A stretch of DNA of 64,000 bases from Rhizobium deserti (GTDB taxonomy: Bacteria; Pseudomonadota; Alphaproteobacteria; Rhizobiales; Rhizobiaceae): assembly GCF_004358025.1 (NCBI RefSeq), contig NZ_SMTL01000001.1:744001-808000 (forward strand), given 5' to 3'. Positions 1-8,610 of this stretch are shown here, one piece after another (position 1 is the stretch's first letter; each line of letters opens with the position of its first letter). The notes beneath the pieces are model-generated. The model did not search any database and had not been told where the DNA came from. It was given only the letters and a program-made list of their open reading frames with translations. The position numbers and the translations under genes were made by a program.

Positions 1-2
1 GG

Positions 3-815
3 GCGGGTGGTCCCGTACGCAGCTCCGCAGGCTTCACCATCGGCTCGGAAAAGGTCTTCGGGGGCGGCTTCGACACGCTGCTGGTGGCAGGTGGAATGGA
101 GCTTCCGACGCCACCTGCCCAGCTTCTCGAGTGGCTGACCCAAGCGGGAAACTCGTTTCGCCGGATTGGTGGGATTTGCACTGGTACGTTCGTTCTCGCT
201 CAGGCAGGGCTTCTCGGGGGACGGCGTTGCACCACGCATTGGATGGTGTCGAACGAACTTGGAGAGCGGTTCCCCGACGTCGCGGTCGAGCATGACCGAA
301 TCTTCGTAGTCGACGGCCCGATCTGGACTTCGGCAGGCATGTCGGCGGGAACGGATCTGGCGTTGGCGATGGTCGAGAACGATCACGGACGAGACATAGC
401 CGGCAGTGTCGCAGACAAGCTGCTGCTATACCACCGGCGGAGCGGAACGGACGGCCAACGCTCGGCACTACTTGCGCTGGCGCCCAGATCGGACCGAATT
501 CGGAGAGCAATTTCGTTCGCGCGCGAAAAACTTTCGGAGCCGCTTCCGGTGGAGCGTCTCGCCGAGGCAGCATCCCTCAGCCCGCGACAGTTCAGCCGCA
601 TGTTCCGGGCGGAAACCGGGCAGACGCCTGCCAGGGCGGTTGAGAGGCTTCGCGTCGAAGCTGCAAGAGTTATGATAGAAACAACGAGGCATCCGATGGG
701 ATTCGTCGCGACGGAGACGGGGTTCATGGACGCGGAAAGGATGCGGCGGGCGTTCGTGAGGACGCTAGGCCACCCGCCTCAGGGCCTGCGGCGGATCGCA
801 AGGACGGACGGTTGA
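3..815 (+). CDS. GlxA-family AraC regulator with DJ-1/PfpI domain, 5'-truncated by window edge
   Basis: The frame is open to the left edge of the window, so the N-terminus is missing and 271 codons are visible. The visible N-terminal half is the end of a DJ-1/PfpI class-I amidotransferase-like domain: a nucleophile-elbow Cys in the ICTGTFVLAQAGLL segment, followed by RRCTTHW. The C-terminal ~100 residues are an AraC-type double helix-turn-helix (VERLAEAASLSPRQFSRMFR, then a second helix pair ending in LGHPP). GlxA-family regulators normally have about 320 residues, so roughly 50 are outside the window. It converges on the RND operon, and a strong hairpin at 874-900 separates the two. The family is usually a transcription activator; the target is unknown. 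It is one of three such regulators in the first 22 kb. Confidence 0.9.
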   Translation, partial: AGGPVRSSAGFTIGSEKVFGGGFDTLLVAGGMELPTPPAQLLEWLTQAGNSFRRIGGICTGTFVLAQAGLLGGRRCTTHWMVSNELGERFPDVAVEHDRIFVVDGPIWTSAGMSAGTDLALAMVENDHGRDIAGSVADKLLLYHRRSGTDGQRSALLALAPRSDRIRRAISFAREKLSEPLPVERLAEAASLSPRQFSRMFRAETGQTPARAVERLRVEAARVMIETTRHPMGFVATETGFMDAERMRRAFVRTLGHPPQGLRRIARTDG

Positions 816-873
816 CGGGGACGTCGGTCGCGGGGCCGTTCTAACTCCCCAGCTCTTTGTATTCGTCTTAAAG

Positions 874-900
874 CCAACGGCCGCCTGTGGCGGCCGTTGG
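874..900. terminator. Hairpin between convergent genes
   Basis: Perfect 12-bp inverted repeat CCAACGGCCGCC with a 3-nt loop, between the stop of the GlxA-type gene and the stop of the RND permease. On the minus strand it is followed by CTTTAAG. This is consistent with a bidirectional intrinsic terminator, although no long U-tract is present. Confidence 0.65.
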
Positions 901-916
901 GCGGTGCGCGCCGACG

Positions 917-3900
917 CTACTCAGCCGCCTCCGCCAGCTCCAGCCCCTGCGTTCCGCCGCGGTTCGACGGGTCCGCCTTCCGCACCCGATACCAGATGGC
1001 GTAGAGAGCGGGCAGGAACACGAGGATGATGACTGTGCCTACGGCCGTCCCGCCGATGAGGGTGTAGGCGAGCGATCCCCAGAACACGGAGTGGGTGAGT
1101 GGGATGAAGGCCAGCACCGCTGCCAGTGCCGTCAGGATCACCGGCCGCGAACGCTGCACCGTGGCTTCGACCACCGAGTGATATAGGTCGAGACCGGAAG
1201 CATGGTTGCTCTTGATCTGCTCCACCAGGATTAAGGTGTTGCGCATCAGGATTCCAGACAGGCCGATCAGTGCCAGGATGGCGTTGAATCCGAACGGCTG
1301 ATGAAACAGCAGCAGCGTAGGCACTGCCCCGAGCAGGCCGAGCGGCGCCGTCAGGAGAACCATGAACATGGTCGAGAAGGACCTGACCTGCAGCATGATT
1401 ACGAGCATGGTCAGCGCGATCATGACCGGAAAGACCTTGGCAAGAGCCACGTTGGCCTTCGCCGACTCCTCGACGTCGGCCGCGACCTCCACCCGGTAGC
1501 CTTCAGGCAGCTTCTGAACCAGCGGACCAAGCGCCTGCCAGACCTCCGCCGAAACGTCTGGCGGCTGCAGTCCCTCCTGCACGTCGCTGCGGACCATCAC
1601 GGTCGGCGTGCGGTCCCTTCTTTTCGCAAGGGGCTCCTCCATCGCGACCTGCATAGCGCCGATCTGGTCCAGCGGGATCATCTTTCCGCCTGGAGCCGCA
1701 AGAGTGAAGTCTCCAAGCCTAGACGGATCCAGTCGCTCGCTCCCCTCGCTCCGGGCGATGACCTCGACAGAGCGGATGTTCTCGCGCACCGAGGTCACCG
1801 CTACGCCCGACAGAAGGAACTGAAGCTGCTGTGCCGCCTGGGTCGGAGATAGCCCGATGAGCTTTAGACGCTCCTGGTCGAACACGAACCGGACGGTAGG
1901 CGCGCGTTCGCCCCAGTCCCTGTTGACCGTCCTCGTGTGGGAATTGGCCTTCATCACTCCCATGACCTGGTCGGAAATCTGCATGACCTCGTCCTGCGAC
2001 GGACCCATCACCCTGAACGCGACCGGATAGGGCGAATAAGGACCGAAGACAAGCTGCGACACCCGCAGCCGAGCCTCGGGCACCAGCCCCTCGGAGATCT
2101 TCTCGCGCAGCCTGTGCTTCAGGTTCTCCCTCGCCTCGGCGTCGGCCGTGAGGATCACCATCTTCGCGAACGAGGGATCGGGAAGCTCGGGCGCATAAGA
2201 GAAGAAGAACCTCGGCGCACCCTGGCCGACGTAGGAACTGACGATCAGGGATTCGGGCTGCTGCCTAACGTACGCTTCCAGCTTCCTGACCGCCTCGTTG
2301 GTGGCTTGGATGCTGCTGCCCTCCGGCATCTGCACCTCGACGAGAACCTCGGGCCTGTCCGATGTCGGGAAGAACTGCTTCTTGACGGCGGACATGCCAA
2401 CCCCGGCGCCGGCGAACAGGACAAGGACGACGCCGGCTACCGCGAACTTGTACTTCACGGACCACTCGATGAGGCCGCGCAGCCTCCTGTAGTTGGCGGT
2501 GTCGTAAGGATCGTGATGACCGCCCTGGGCCGGACCGATTTCGGGCAGCATCTTCACGCCGAGATACGGAGTGAAGATAACGGCCACAAGCCACGACGCT
2601 ATGAGCGCGAATCCTACGATCCAGAAGATGTTTCCAGCGTACTCGCCTGCGCTCGACTGCGCGAATCCCACCGGCATCAGCCCGATTATCGTCACGAGCG
2701 TACCCGAAAGCATCGGCGCGGCCGTAGTGCTCCAGGCGTAGGCGGCGGCAGCGACCCGGTCCATGCCCTCCTCGAGCTTCACCACCATGATTTCGATGGC
2801 GATGATAGCGTCGTCGACGAGTAGGCCGAGCGATAGAATAAGCGCTCCGAGCGTGATCCGGTCGAACACTCGGCCGGTGCTCTCCATGACGATGAAGACG
2901 ACCGCGAGCGTCAGAGGCACGGCCGCCGCCACGATCAGCCCGCTGCGCCAGCCGAGGCTCATGAGACTTACGAGCAGCACCACCCCGAGCGCCACTACGA
3001 ACTTTAGCATGAACTCGTTGACGGCGCTCGCGATATTGACCGCCTGATCGGAGACCTTCTCGAACGATACGCCCACCGGAAGTTCGGAGGAAAGCTGCGA
3101 CGCCTTGGCGTCGAGGGATTTCCCGAGGTCAAGGCCGTTCCAGCCCTCCTGCATCACGACGCCCAGCATGAGCGCAGGCTGTCCCTGGTGTCTGATCAGA
3201 TGCGTCGCCGGATCCTGATAGCCCCGCCGAATGGTCGCGACGTCGGAAAGCTTGAAGCTCCGTCCGCCGGCCACCACCGGCGTGTCGGCGATCTTTTGAA
3301 GATCCTGGTAGGCCCCGTCCACCCGTACGAACACCTCGGGCCCGTTAGTCTGAACGGATCCAGCGGGCGCGATGTCGTTCTGCTGCCTGAGCCCATCGAA
3401 CACGTCCTGGGGGCTAATTCCGAGTCCGGCGAGCCGGGCGAACGAGAACTCGACGAAGATTTTCTCGGCCTGCTCGCCAAGGATTGCGACCTTCTTGACG
3501 CCCGGCACGTGAAGAATCTCCTGCCTCAGCCTCTCCCCCTCCCGAACAAGGGTCCTCGGGGGCAGGCCCTTGGACTTCAGAGCGTAGAGCGCGAACGTCA
3601 CATCGGAATATTCGTCGTTCACAAGAGGGCCCAGAACGCCCGAGGGCAGCTTCGACGCCTCGTCCCCCATCTTCTTGCGAGCCTGATAAAACTGCTCCGG
3701 CACCTGCTGGGGGGGCGTGTCGTCTCGCAGGCTTACCATGAGATACACGGCGCCCGGACGGCTGATCGTCTCGACACGGTCGTAGTACCTCAGCTCCTGC
3801 AGGCGCTTTTCCAGCGGCTCGGCGACAAGATCCTGCATCTCACGTGCCGTCGCTCCGGGCCAGAGTGCCGCCACCGTAAACTGCTTGATCGTGAAGGAGG

Positions 3901-4021
3901 GATCCTCCGCGCGCCCCAGGTTTACGAAGGCGAAGGCGCCTGCCGCCGCGATGACGATCATAAAGAAGAGGGTCACCGCCCTTGCCCGGACGGCGAGAGC
4001 CGACAGGTTGAATCCGCTCAT
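917..4021 (-). CDS. RND efflux pump inner-membrane permease (AcrB/MexF-like)
   Basis: The 1034-residue product has the usual length and layout of a proton-driven HAE-type RND exporter. The first transmembrane segment is near residues 13-32, a large periplasmic loop follows, a block of membrane helices runs about 330-550, then a second periplasmic loop and a final helix block to about 1015. The motif following TM4 (SLGLLVDDAIIAIE) carries the two adjacent acidic residues typical of RND proton relays. The start ATG overlaps the stop of the upstream adaptor gene as ATGA, so the two are translationally coupled. It is the last gene of the order KAS, MarR, adaptor, permease. The substrate cannot be read from sequence; NolG/AcrB-like pumps export hydrophobic or amphiphilic compounds. 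No outer-membrane channel gene is nearby, so it probably shares a TolC encoded elsewhere. Confidence 0.95.
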   Translation of the reverse strand: MSGFNLSALAVRARAVTLFFMIVIAAAGAFAFVNLGRAEDPSFTIKQFTVAALWPGATAREMQDLVAEPLEKRLQELRYYDRVETISRPGAVYLMVSLRDDTPPQQVPEQFYQARKKMGDEASKLPSGVLGPLVNDEYSDVTFALYALKSKGLPPRTLVREGERLRQEILHVPGVKKVAILGEQAEKIFVEFSFARLAGLGISPQDVFDGLRQQNDIAPAGSVQTNGPEVFVRVDGAYQDLQKIADTPVVAGGRSFKLSDVATIRRGYQDPATHLIRHQGQPALMLGVVMQEGWNGLDLGKSLDAKASQLSSELPVGVSFEKVSDQAVNIASAVNEFMLKFVVALGVVLLVSLMSLGWRSGLIVAAAVPLTLAVVFIVMESTGRVFDRITLGALILSLGLLVDDAIIAIEIMVVKLEEGMDRVAAAAYAWSTTAAPMLSGTLVTIIGLMPVGFAQSSAGEYAGNIFWIVGFALIASWLVAVIFTPYLGVKMLPEIGPAQGGHHDPYDTANYRRLRGLIEWSVKYKFAVAGVVLVLFAGAGVGMSAVKKQFFPTSDRPEVLVEVQMPEGSSIQATNEAVRKLEAYVRQQPESLIVSSYVGQGAPRFFFSYAPELPDPSFAKMVILTADAEARENLKHRLREKISEGLVPEARLRVSQLVFGPYSPYPVAFRVMGPSQDEVMQISDQVMGVMKANSHTRTVNRDWGERAPTVRFVFDQERLKLIGLSPTQAAQQLQFLLSGVAVTSVRENIRSVEVIARSEGSERLDPSRLGDFTLAAPGGKMIPLDQIGAMQVAMEEPLAKRRDRTPTVMVRSDVQEGLQPPDVSAEVWQALGPLVQKLPEGYRVEVAADVEESAKANVALAKVFPVMIALTMLVIMLQVRSFSTMFMVLLTAPLGLLGAVPTLLLFHQPFGFNAILALIGLSGILMRNTLILVEQIKSNHASGLDLYHSVVEATVQRSRPVILTALAAVLAFIPLTHSVFWGSLAYTLIGGTAVGTVIILVFLPALYAIWYRVRKADPSNRGGTQGLELAEAAE

Positions 4022-5133
4022 TTCGCATCTCCTTCCGCTAGCCGTACCTGCATTCCTTCGGAAAGGAAGTTCGCCCCAAGAGCGACGATGCGCGTCCCAG
4101 GGTCGACGCCCACCACACGCGCGGTCTCCTCGCCCACCTGAGAGACCGTCACCGGATGGAAAGTTACGGTAGCGTCGTCGCGGACGAGCCAGACCCCCGT
4201 CCTCCTTCCGTCGTCGAAAACAGCTCCAACTGGAATGACAGAAGTGTCCGCCGCTTTCTGCCGCTCCCCATCGACGTCGACCTCCACCTTAACCGTCGCG
4301 CCGAGAGGCAGCCCACCGGCGTCTTCCAGAACGAACCTTGCTTCGAACGTCCTCGTTCCTGGATCAGCCGCGCTGGAAAGCTGCCTTAGCCTGGCCCTGT
4401 ATGTCTTCGGGTCACCGTAGACGCTTGCGGAAGCTTCCGATCCAAGCGGAAGCCGGACTGTCTCAGGCAGGTTGACGGCCGCCTCCCGCTCGCCGCTACG
4501 AGCCACCCTGATCGCGATCTGGCCCGCCGCCACCACCTGGCCGGGCTCCGCAAGCGTCTGCGTCACAATACCATCGGAGTCCGCGACCAGGACTGCGTAG
4601 GTCGCTTCGTTCCGTGCAAAGTTTGCGTCGGCAATCGCCGCCTCCAGCGCAGCCACGGCGCTCTCGTGGGTCTGCCTGGCCTGATCGTACGCCTGCTTCG
4701 AGATCGCGCCGGCGCCGAGTAGCCTATTATACCTCTCTTCGTCGGCGGCGCTCCTTTCCTCCATGGCGCGAGCCGAGACGACCGCGTTTTCCTTGGCGCG
4801 CAACGCCAGCTCGAGGTCCTGGGGATCCAGCGCGAGGAGCGGCTGGCCCCGCCTGACCGTTTCCCCGACGTCGACCTTTCGGTCCACGATCTTTCCCGCG
4901 ACCCTGAAGCCAAGGCCGCTCTCGATCCTGGCCGTCACCGTTCCGGTGAAACTGCGCGCGGAATGCGAACTCGGGGCAGAGACAGCGGTCCGGACGAGCG
5001 GCGGCCGCGTGCGCGGATCGTTGTCGGCATACGACGCAGCAGGCGTAAACGATATGGCCGCTGCTATCACCGCAAACGCGCGGATGTCTCCCCCGTGCCG
5101 CTTGCGACGGCCGTTGTTATGTCGGGTTATCAT
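4018..5133 (-). CDS. RND periplasmic adaptor (HlyD/AcrA-type membrane fusion protein)
   Basis: Of 371 residues, a hydrophobic export signal near residues 17-36 ends in an ASYA-type cleavage site. A lipoyl/barrel-sandwich half follows (LGFRVAGKIVDRKVDVGETV), then a coiled-coil hairpin rich in Ala/Glu (about 100-160), the returning lipoyl half (SDGIVTQTLAEPGQVVAAGQ) and a beta-barrel/MP domain. It bridges the inner-membrane permease encoded just downstream to an outer-membrane channel. The ATG at 5133 was chosen because AAAGG lies about 7 nt upstream; a second in-frame ATG lies at 5148. The reading frame stays open further back into the MarR gene, but that stretch is a shadow. The gene overlaps the permease by 4 nt. 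Confidence 0.93.
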   Translation of the reverse strand: MITRHNNGRRKRHGGDIRAFAVIAAAISFTPAASYADNDPRTRPPLVRTAVSAPSSHSARSFTGTVTARIESGLGFRVAGKIVDRKVDVGETVRRGQPLLALDPQDLELALRAKENAVVSARAMEERSAADEERYNRLLGAGAISKQAYDQARQTHESAVAALEAAIADANFARNEATYAVLVADSDGIVTQTLAEPGQVVAAGQIAIRVARSGEREAAVNLPETVRLPLGSEASASVYGDPKTYRARLRQLSSAADPGTRTFEARFVLEDAGGLPLGATVKVEVDVDGERQKAADTSVIPVGAVFDDGRRTGVWLVRDDATVTFHPVTVSQVGEETARVVGVDPGTRIVALGANFLSEGMQVRLAEGDAK

Positions 5134-5177
5134 ATTGCTACCTTTCATCGATGTGTGGTTGAAGGACGCCCGCCTCT

Positions 5178-5639
5178 TCAGGTCCCGTGACGGCCGGAGG
5201 ACAAGCTGCGCAGGGCCGCTACGAGGCCCCCTCCTTCCAAGGAAGCGGCGTCGCCTATACTGGCCGTCAGCTGCTGCCAGAGGGGCAGGGCCTGCCGCAG
5301 GAGGTCCGCACCTTCCTCTCGGAGCACGACGCACTTCCTCCTGCTGTCGCGGCGATCGACGGACATCTCCACAAGGCCGCGGCGCAGCAGAGGCTTCAGA
5401 AGGGCGGTCACAGTCGTCCTGTCGCAGCCGACACGGGATGCGAGCTGCCCGATAGAGAGCGCGTGGTCGTCGCAAAGCAGCATCATGACCGAGAACTGGC
5501 CGCTGCCGATGCCGAGCGGGCGGAAGGCGTCGTCGAAGCGCCTGTTCATCGCCCTCGCTGCACGGTTGATGTTGAGGCAGAAGCATTCGCCGTCGACGAG
5601 CGCCGCCGAGCCGGCAAGTGCGGGGAACTGCAGCGCCAT
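5178..5639 (-). CDS. MarR-family transcriptional regulator
   Basis: This 153-residue winged-helix protein has the family signature LASRVGCDRTTVTALLKPLLRRGLVE (recognition helix) followed by the wing DRRDSRRKCVVL. The ATG at 5639 follows a clear GGAGG ribosome site. It sits 23 nt after the ketoacyl-synthase gene and 44 nt before the efflux adaptor, in one predicted operon. MarR proteins in this setting usually repress their own pump operon until an effector phenol or antibiotic binds. The perfect palindrome at 7048-7059 upstream of the operon is one possible operator. Cys residues near position 20 (GECFCLN) could sense oxidants, but that is only a guess. Confidence 0.9.
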   Translation of the reverse strand: MALQFPALAGSAALVDGECFCLNINRAARAMNRRFDDAFRPLGIGSGQFSVMMLLCDDHALSIGQLASRVGCDRTTVTALLKPLLRRGLVEMSVDRRDSRRKCVVLREEGADLLRQALPLWQQLTASIGDAASLEGGGLVAALRSLSSGRHGT

Positions 5640-5662
5640 CTCCCTCCTGCCTCCAGACGCGC

Positions 5663-6964
5663 TCACGTCGGGCCTCCCGGCACCTGGTCGGCGCGGGATA
5701 GCACGAGGCTGGCGTTCTGCCCTCCGAAGCCGAACGAGTTCGACAGGACGTGCCTTACTTCCATCGACCGCCTGACGTTCGGCACCACGTCCAGCGGGAT
5801 CGCAGGATCCGGCCTGTCGTAGTTGATTGTCGGGAGGAGCGTATTCCGGCCGACGGACAGCAGCGAGAAAACCGCCTCGATGGCTCCGGCGGCGGATATT
5901 GTGTGTCCGATCATCGACTTGTTTGACGATACCGGCAGGTCCGCCAGACGGCCGCCGAAGACGGCGGAGGTCGCCCCGTACTCCATCTTGTCGTTTTCGG
6001 GCGTCGAGGTTCCGTGGGCGTTGACGTAGCCGATTTCGTCCGGATGCAGACCGGCGTCGGCCAAGGCCGCCCTCATCGTTTCTACTGCTGGAATTCCGTC
6101 GGGCGATGAACGGGTGCGATGGAAGGCGTCGGCCTTGTCGGCGCAACCCCTGACATAGCCGAAGATCTTCGCTCCGCGCGACGCCGCCCGCGCCAGCGGC
6201 TCCAGCACCAAGGCTGCCGCTCCCTCGGCCATCACGAAGCCGTCGCGTTCACAGCTAAAGGGTTTGGAAGCGCGTGCGGGATCTCCATTCTGCGTCGAGA
6301 GTGCGGACAGGAGCTGAAACCGGATGAGGGCTTCCGCAGTAATGGATCCTTCGGTGGCGACCGCCAGCGCCCGATCGGCCCTGCCCTGCCTTATCGCCTC
6401 CACGGCCAGCTGGATCGCCGTGGCTCCAGAGGCGCAGGCGGTCGAAACGGTTACTGGCAGACCACGCGTCCCAAACTTGTCGGCGAGCCTTTCCGCGACC
6501 GTTCCGAAGGCCGCCGCGTCGTGAAAGATCGGATCGCGTCGCTCGCGCATTGCAGCAAGGAAGCGGTCGTAGGCCGTCGCCCCTTCCGCGACCGGGGGAG
6601 ACCTGTCGGCGAGAGCAAACCGCGCCTCCCACTCGGGCTCGACGGGCGAGGCCGCGAGAAAAAGCGGGCCGCCGAAATCCGCTCTCAGTCCGGACGCCCC
6701 CAGCGCCTCCGCCACGGTTTCGCGCGCGAGAGCGAACCCCCTTTCCACGGGATTGAAAGCGGGCAGCGGCACGAAATCGACAGTCCCCGCGATCCGCGTC
6801 CTCAGAAAGTCGGTGGGAAACCTGGTGATGGGGGAAATGCCTGAGCGGCCCTCGCAAGCTGCGGCCCAGTTCTCCTCTAGGCCTTGGCCGAGAGAGGTTA
6901 TGAGCCCCATTCCGGTGACTGCGACCAGCGGCCGTCCCTGGTCGTCGTTGTAGATGCTCCCCAT
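5663..6964 (-). CDS. Beta-ketoacyl-ACP synthase (FabF/NodE-like KAS II)
   Basis: This 433-residue condensing enzyme has the complete Cys-His-His triad: Cys177 in STACASGATA, His317 in NAHGTSTPEND and His354 in NKSMIGHTISAAGA. It would extend an acyl-ACP by decarboxylative condensation with malonyl-ACP in the cytoplasm. The ATG at 6964 is preferred over a GTG 12 nt upstream because GAGG lies at a proper distance. It leads an operon with a MarR regulator and an RND pump, which is unusual for a primary fatty-acid gene. No acyl carrier protein or ketoreductase gene is adjacent, so it probably modifies a special acyl chain (NodE-like) or recruits the housekeeping carrier protein. The exact product is unknown. 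Confidence 0.9.
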   Translation of the reverse strand: MGSIYNDDQGRPLVAVTGMGLITSLGQGLEENWAAACEGRSGISPITRFPTDFLRTRIAGTVDFVPLPAFNPVERGFALARETVAEALGASGLRADFGGPLFLAASPVEPEWEARFALADRSPPVAEGATAYDRFLAAMRERRDPIFHDAAAFGTVAERLADKFGTRGLPVTVSTACASGATAIQLAVEAIRQGRADRALAVATEGSITAEALIRFQLLSALSTQNGDPARASKPFSCERDGFVMAEGAAALVLEPLARAASRGAKIFGYVRGCADKADAFHRTRSSPDGIPAVETMRAALADAGLHPDEIGYVNAHGTSTPENDKMEYGATSAVFGGRLADLPVSSNKSMIGHTISAAGAIEAVFSLLSVGRNTLLPTINYDRPDPAIPLDVVPNVRRSMEVRHVLSNSFGFGGQNASLVLSRADQVPGGPT

Positions 6965-7047
6965 CCGTGCCCTCACTCAAGGATCTATCAGGCAGCGCCC
7001 GGTCTGGAGGAACATGAGCGAGCGGCGCCTCTTGAAAAACCTCTTAT

Positions 7048-7059
7048 GTGTAATTACAC
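7048..7059. promoter_or_regulatory. Perfect palindrome GTGTAATTACAC, candidate operator
   Basis: A 12-bp perfect palindrome in the divergent gap between the ketoacyl-synthase operon (start 6964, leftward) and the LysR gene (start 7094). A near copy, TGTGTATTTACACA, lies at 8561-8574 upstream of the NTF2-like gene. The shared sequence suggests one regulator binds both, with a MarR-type dimer the most likely. Confidence 0.55.
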
Positions 7060-7093
7060 TAATTCCATGTTGGAATGGGGTCGAGGCGCTTTC

Positions 7094-8032
7094 ATGGATC
7101 ACCTATCCGCAATGCGGGTATTCGCGCGGGTCGTCGAGACGGCCAGCTTCACGAAGGCAGCCGACTCGCTCTCGATGGGCCAGGCGACTGTCACGAAAGC
7201 CGTGCAGCACCTAGAGGCCCGACTGCAGACAAAGCTACTGAACAGGAACACGCGCCGCGTCCTGCCCACCGCGGACGGTCTGGCGTACTATGAGCGCGGC
7301 GTACGAGTCCTGGCGGAACTGGACGACATGGAATCGGAGATCTCAAGTTCACGCCGGACGCCGAGCGGACGGTTGCGGGTCGAGATGGCCGGCGCCATGT
7401 GCGACCTCGTTGTCATTCCGGCGCTCAACGAGTTCCAGGCGCTCTACCCCGACATCCAGCTCGACGTCGGGGTCAGCGACCGCTCGATCGACTATCTCGC
7501 CGAGAACGTAGACTGCGCGCTCAGGGCGGGCGCGCCTGCGTCGGAATTCCTGATCGCGCGCCAGATCGCCACTCTGCAGTTCGTGACGGTCGCGTCGCAG
7601 GACTACCTGCGCCTCCGCGGCACGCCGGCGGCCCCTGAGGACCTACACGAGCACTCGGTGCTGGGGTACCTGAGGGCGCAGAGCGGACAGGTCCTCCCGC
7701 TAAAGCTTTCCGCCGCCGCACGCGACTTCGAGATGGCGCCGAACTCGAAGCTGTCCTTCAGCGACATCAGGAGCTATCTGGCGGCGACCGAGCATGGACT
7801 GGGTGTAGGTCAGATGCCAGAATTCCTCGCGGCTCCAGGCCTTCGGGAGGGCCGTCTTCAGCGGATTCTCGCCGACTGGACGCACCCTACGCTGCCGCTG
7901 TACGTCGTCTATCTCCCGAACAGGCACCTAAGCCGGAAGGTACGGGTCTTCGTGGATTGGTTGGTCCGGATCTGCGGAACCGGATCGGGCACGTCTGAGG
8001 ACCGGCAGGCTAAACCTCCCGTGGCAGTTTGA
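7094..8032 (+). CDS. LysR-family transcriptional regulator
   Basis: The product has 312 residues, typical for the family. An N-terminal winged helix (MRVFARVVETASFTKAADSL, then a second helix ending in LEARL) precedes a periplasmic-binding-protein-like effector domain. ATG 7094 places the conserved HTH at the usual distance from the N-terminus. It is divergent from the ketoacyl-synthase/RND operon and lies 15 nt upstream of a MarR gene in the same direction. The sequence resembles the CrgA/DmlR branch, which often controls an adjacent oxidoreductase; the effector is unknown. The palindrome at 7048-7059 lies about 35 bp before the start, so autoregulation or MarR control is possible. Confidence 0.92.
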   Translation: MDHLSAMRVFARVVETASFTKAADSLSMGQATVTKAVQHLEARLQTKLLNRNTRRVLPTADGLAYYERGVRVLAELDDMESEISSSRRTPSGRLRVEMAGAMCDLVVIPALNEFQALYPDIQLDVGVSDRSIDYLAENVDCALRAGAPASEFLIARQIATLQFVTVASQDYLRLRGTPAAPEDLHEHSVLGYLRAQSGQVLPLKLSAAARDFEMAPNSKLSFSDIRSYLAATEHGLGVGQMPEFLAAPGLREGRLQRILADWTHPTLPLYVVYLPNRHLSRKVRVFVDWLVRICGTGSGTSEDRQAKPPVAV

Positions 8033-8047
8033 TAGAGGATGAAGAAG

Positions 8048-8506
8048 ATGGCGACAGAGATCAAAGCGGCGCAAAACGATGTCCCCGGCCCCTATTCCTG
8101 CCACTGCCTCGTGGCGCGGCAGATGGCCAGACAGTTGACCCGTTCTTACGACCGGCGCCTTAGGCCTGCAGGCATATCCGTCGGCGACTTCTCGATCCTG
8201 CAGTTCCTTTCTCCAGGAGAGGGAATGACGATGGCGGACCTTGGGGCGTCGCTCTTCATGGAGCGTACGACGCTCGTGCGCAACCTCCGGCCTCTCACAG
8301 CGGCAGGCCTGGTCGAGGTATCCCGCGACCCGCAGGAGTCCCGGCGGCACATGGTAGCCATAACCGCCACGGGCAGACACAAGCTTTCGGAAGCCGCCGC
8401 GCTATGGTCGCAGGCGCAGGAGGAGTTCGAGGCCGCGGCCGGCGGCGCCGAAGCAGACGAGATAAGACGTCGTAGTCTGGCCGCCCTCGGCCTGATGCAG
8501 GACTGA
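8048..8506 (+). CDS. MarR-family transcriptional regulator
   Basis: A 152-residue winged-helix protein with the pattern MADLGASLFMERTTLVRNLRPL (recognition helix) and the wing DPQESRRHMVAI. Two Cys residues near the N-terminus (SCHCLVARQ) lie just before helix 1, as in the other MarR protein of this region, and might make it redox-responsive. ATG 8048 was chosen because GAGG lies 9 nt upstream; an ATG at 8039 is almost on top of that GAGG. The gene follows the LysR gene and precedes the NTF2/SDR pair, whose promoter carries the palindrome at 8561-8574. It is the best candidate to bind that site. Confidence 0.9.
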   Translation: MATEIKAAQNDVPGPYSCHCLVARQMARQLTRSYDRRLRPAGISVGDFSILQFLSPGEGMTMADLGASLFMERTTLVRNLRPLTAAGLVEVSRDPQESRRHMVAITATGRHKLSEAAALWSQAQEEFEAAAGGAEADEIRRRSLAALGLMQD

Positions 8507-8560
8507 GAAAGCATTTTCGAAACGGAGTTGACAGAAGAAGGTGGCGCGCCTAGCTCTATA

Positions 8561-8574
8561 TGTGTATTTACACA
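8561..8574. promoter_or_regulatory. Near-palindrome TGTGTATTTACACA, candidate operator
   Basis: A 14-bp inverted repeat with a central mismatch, 36 bp upstream of the NTF2-like start at 8611 and 54 bp after the MarR stop. It matches the palindrome at 7048-7059 in 11 of 12 core positions, so both promoters may be co-regulated. Confidence 0.55.
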
Positions 8575-8610
8575 GTTAGCGCTACGGCGCCTCTAGCAAG
8601 GATCAAAGAA

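Noticed and set aside
1937..2824. Long plus-strand open frame antisense to the RND permease
   Set aside because: The opposite strand codes for a full RND protein with membrane segments and conserved residues; this frame is a GC-rich shadow with His/Arg-rich composition.
5640..6146. N-terminal extension of the MarR frame
   Set aside because: It runs inside the ketoacyl-synthase gene in another frame, while a clear GGAGG-ATG lies at 5639.
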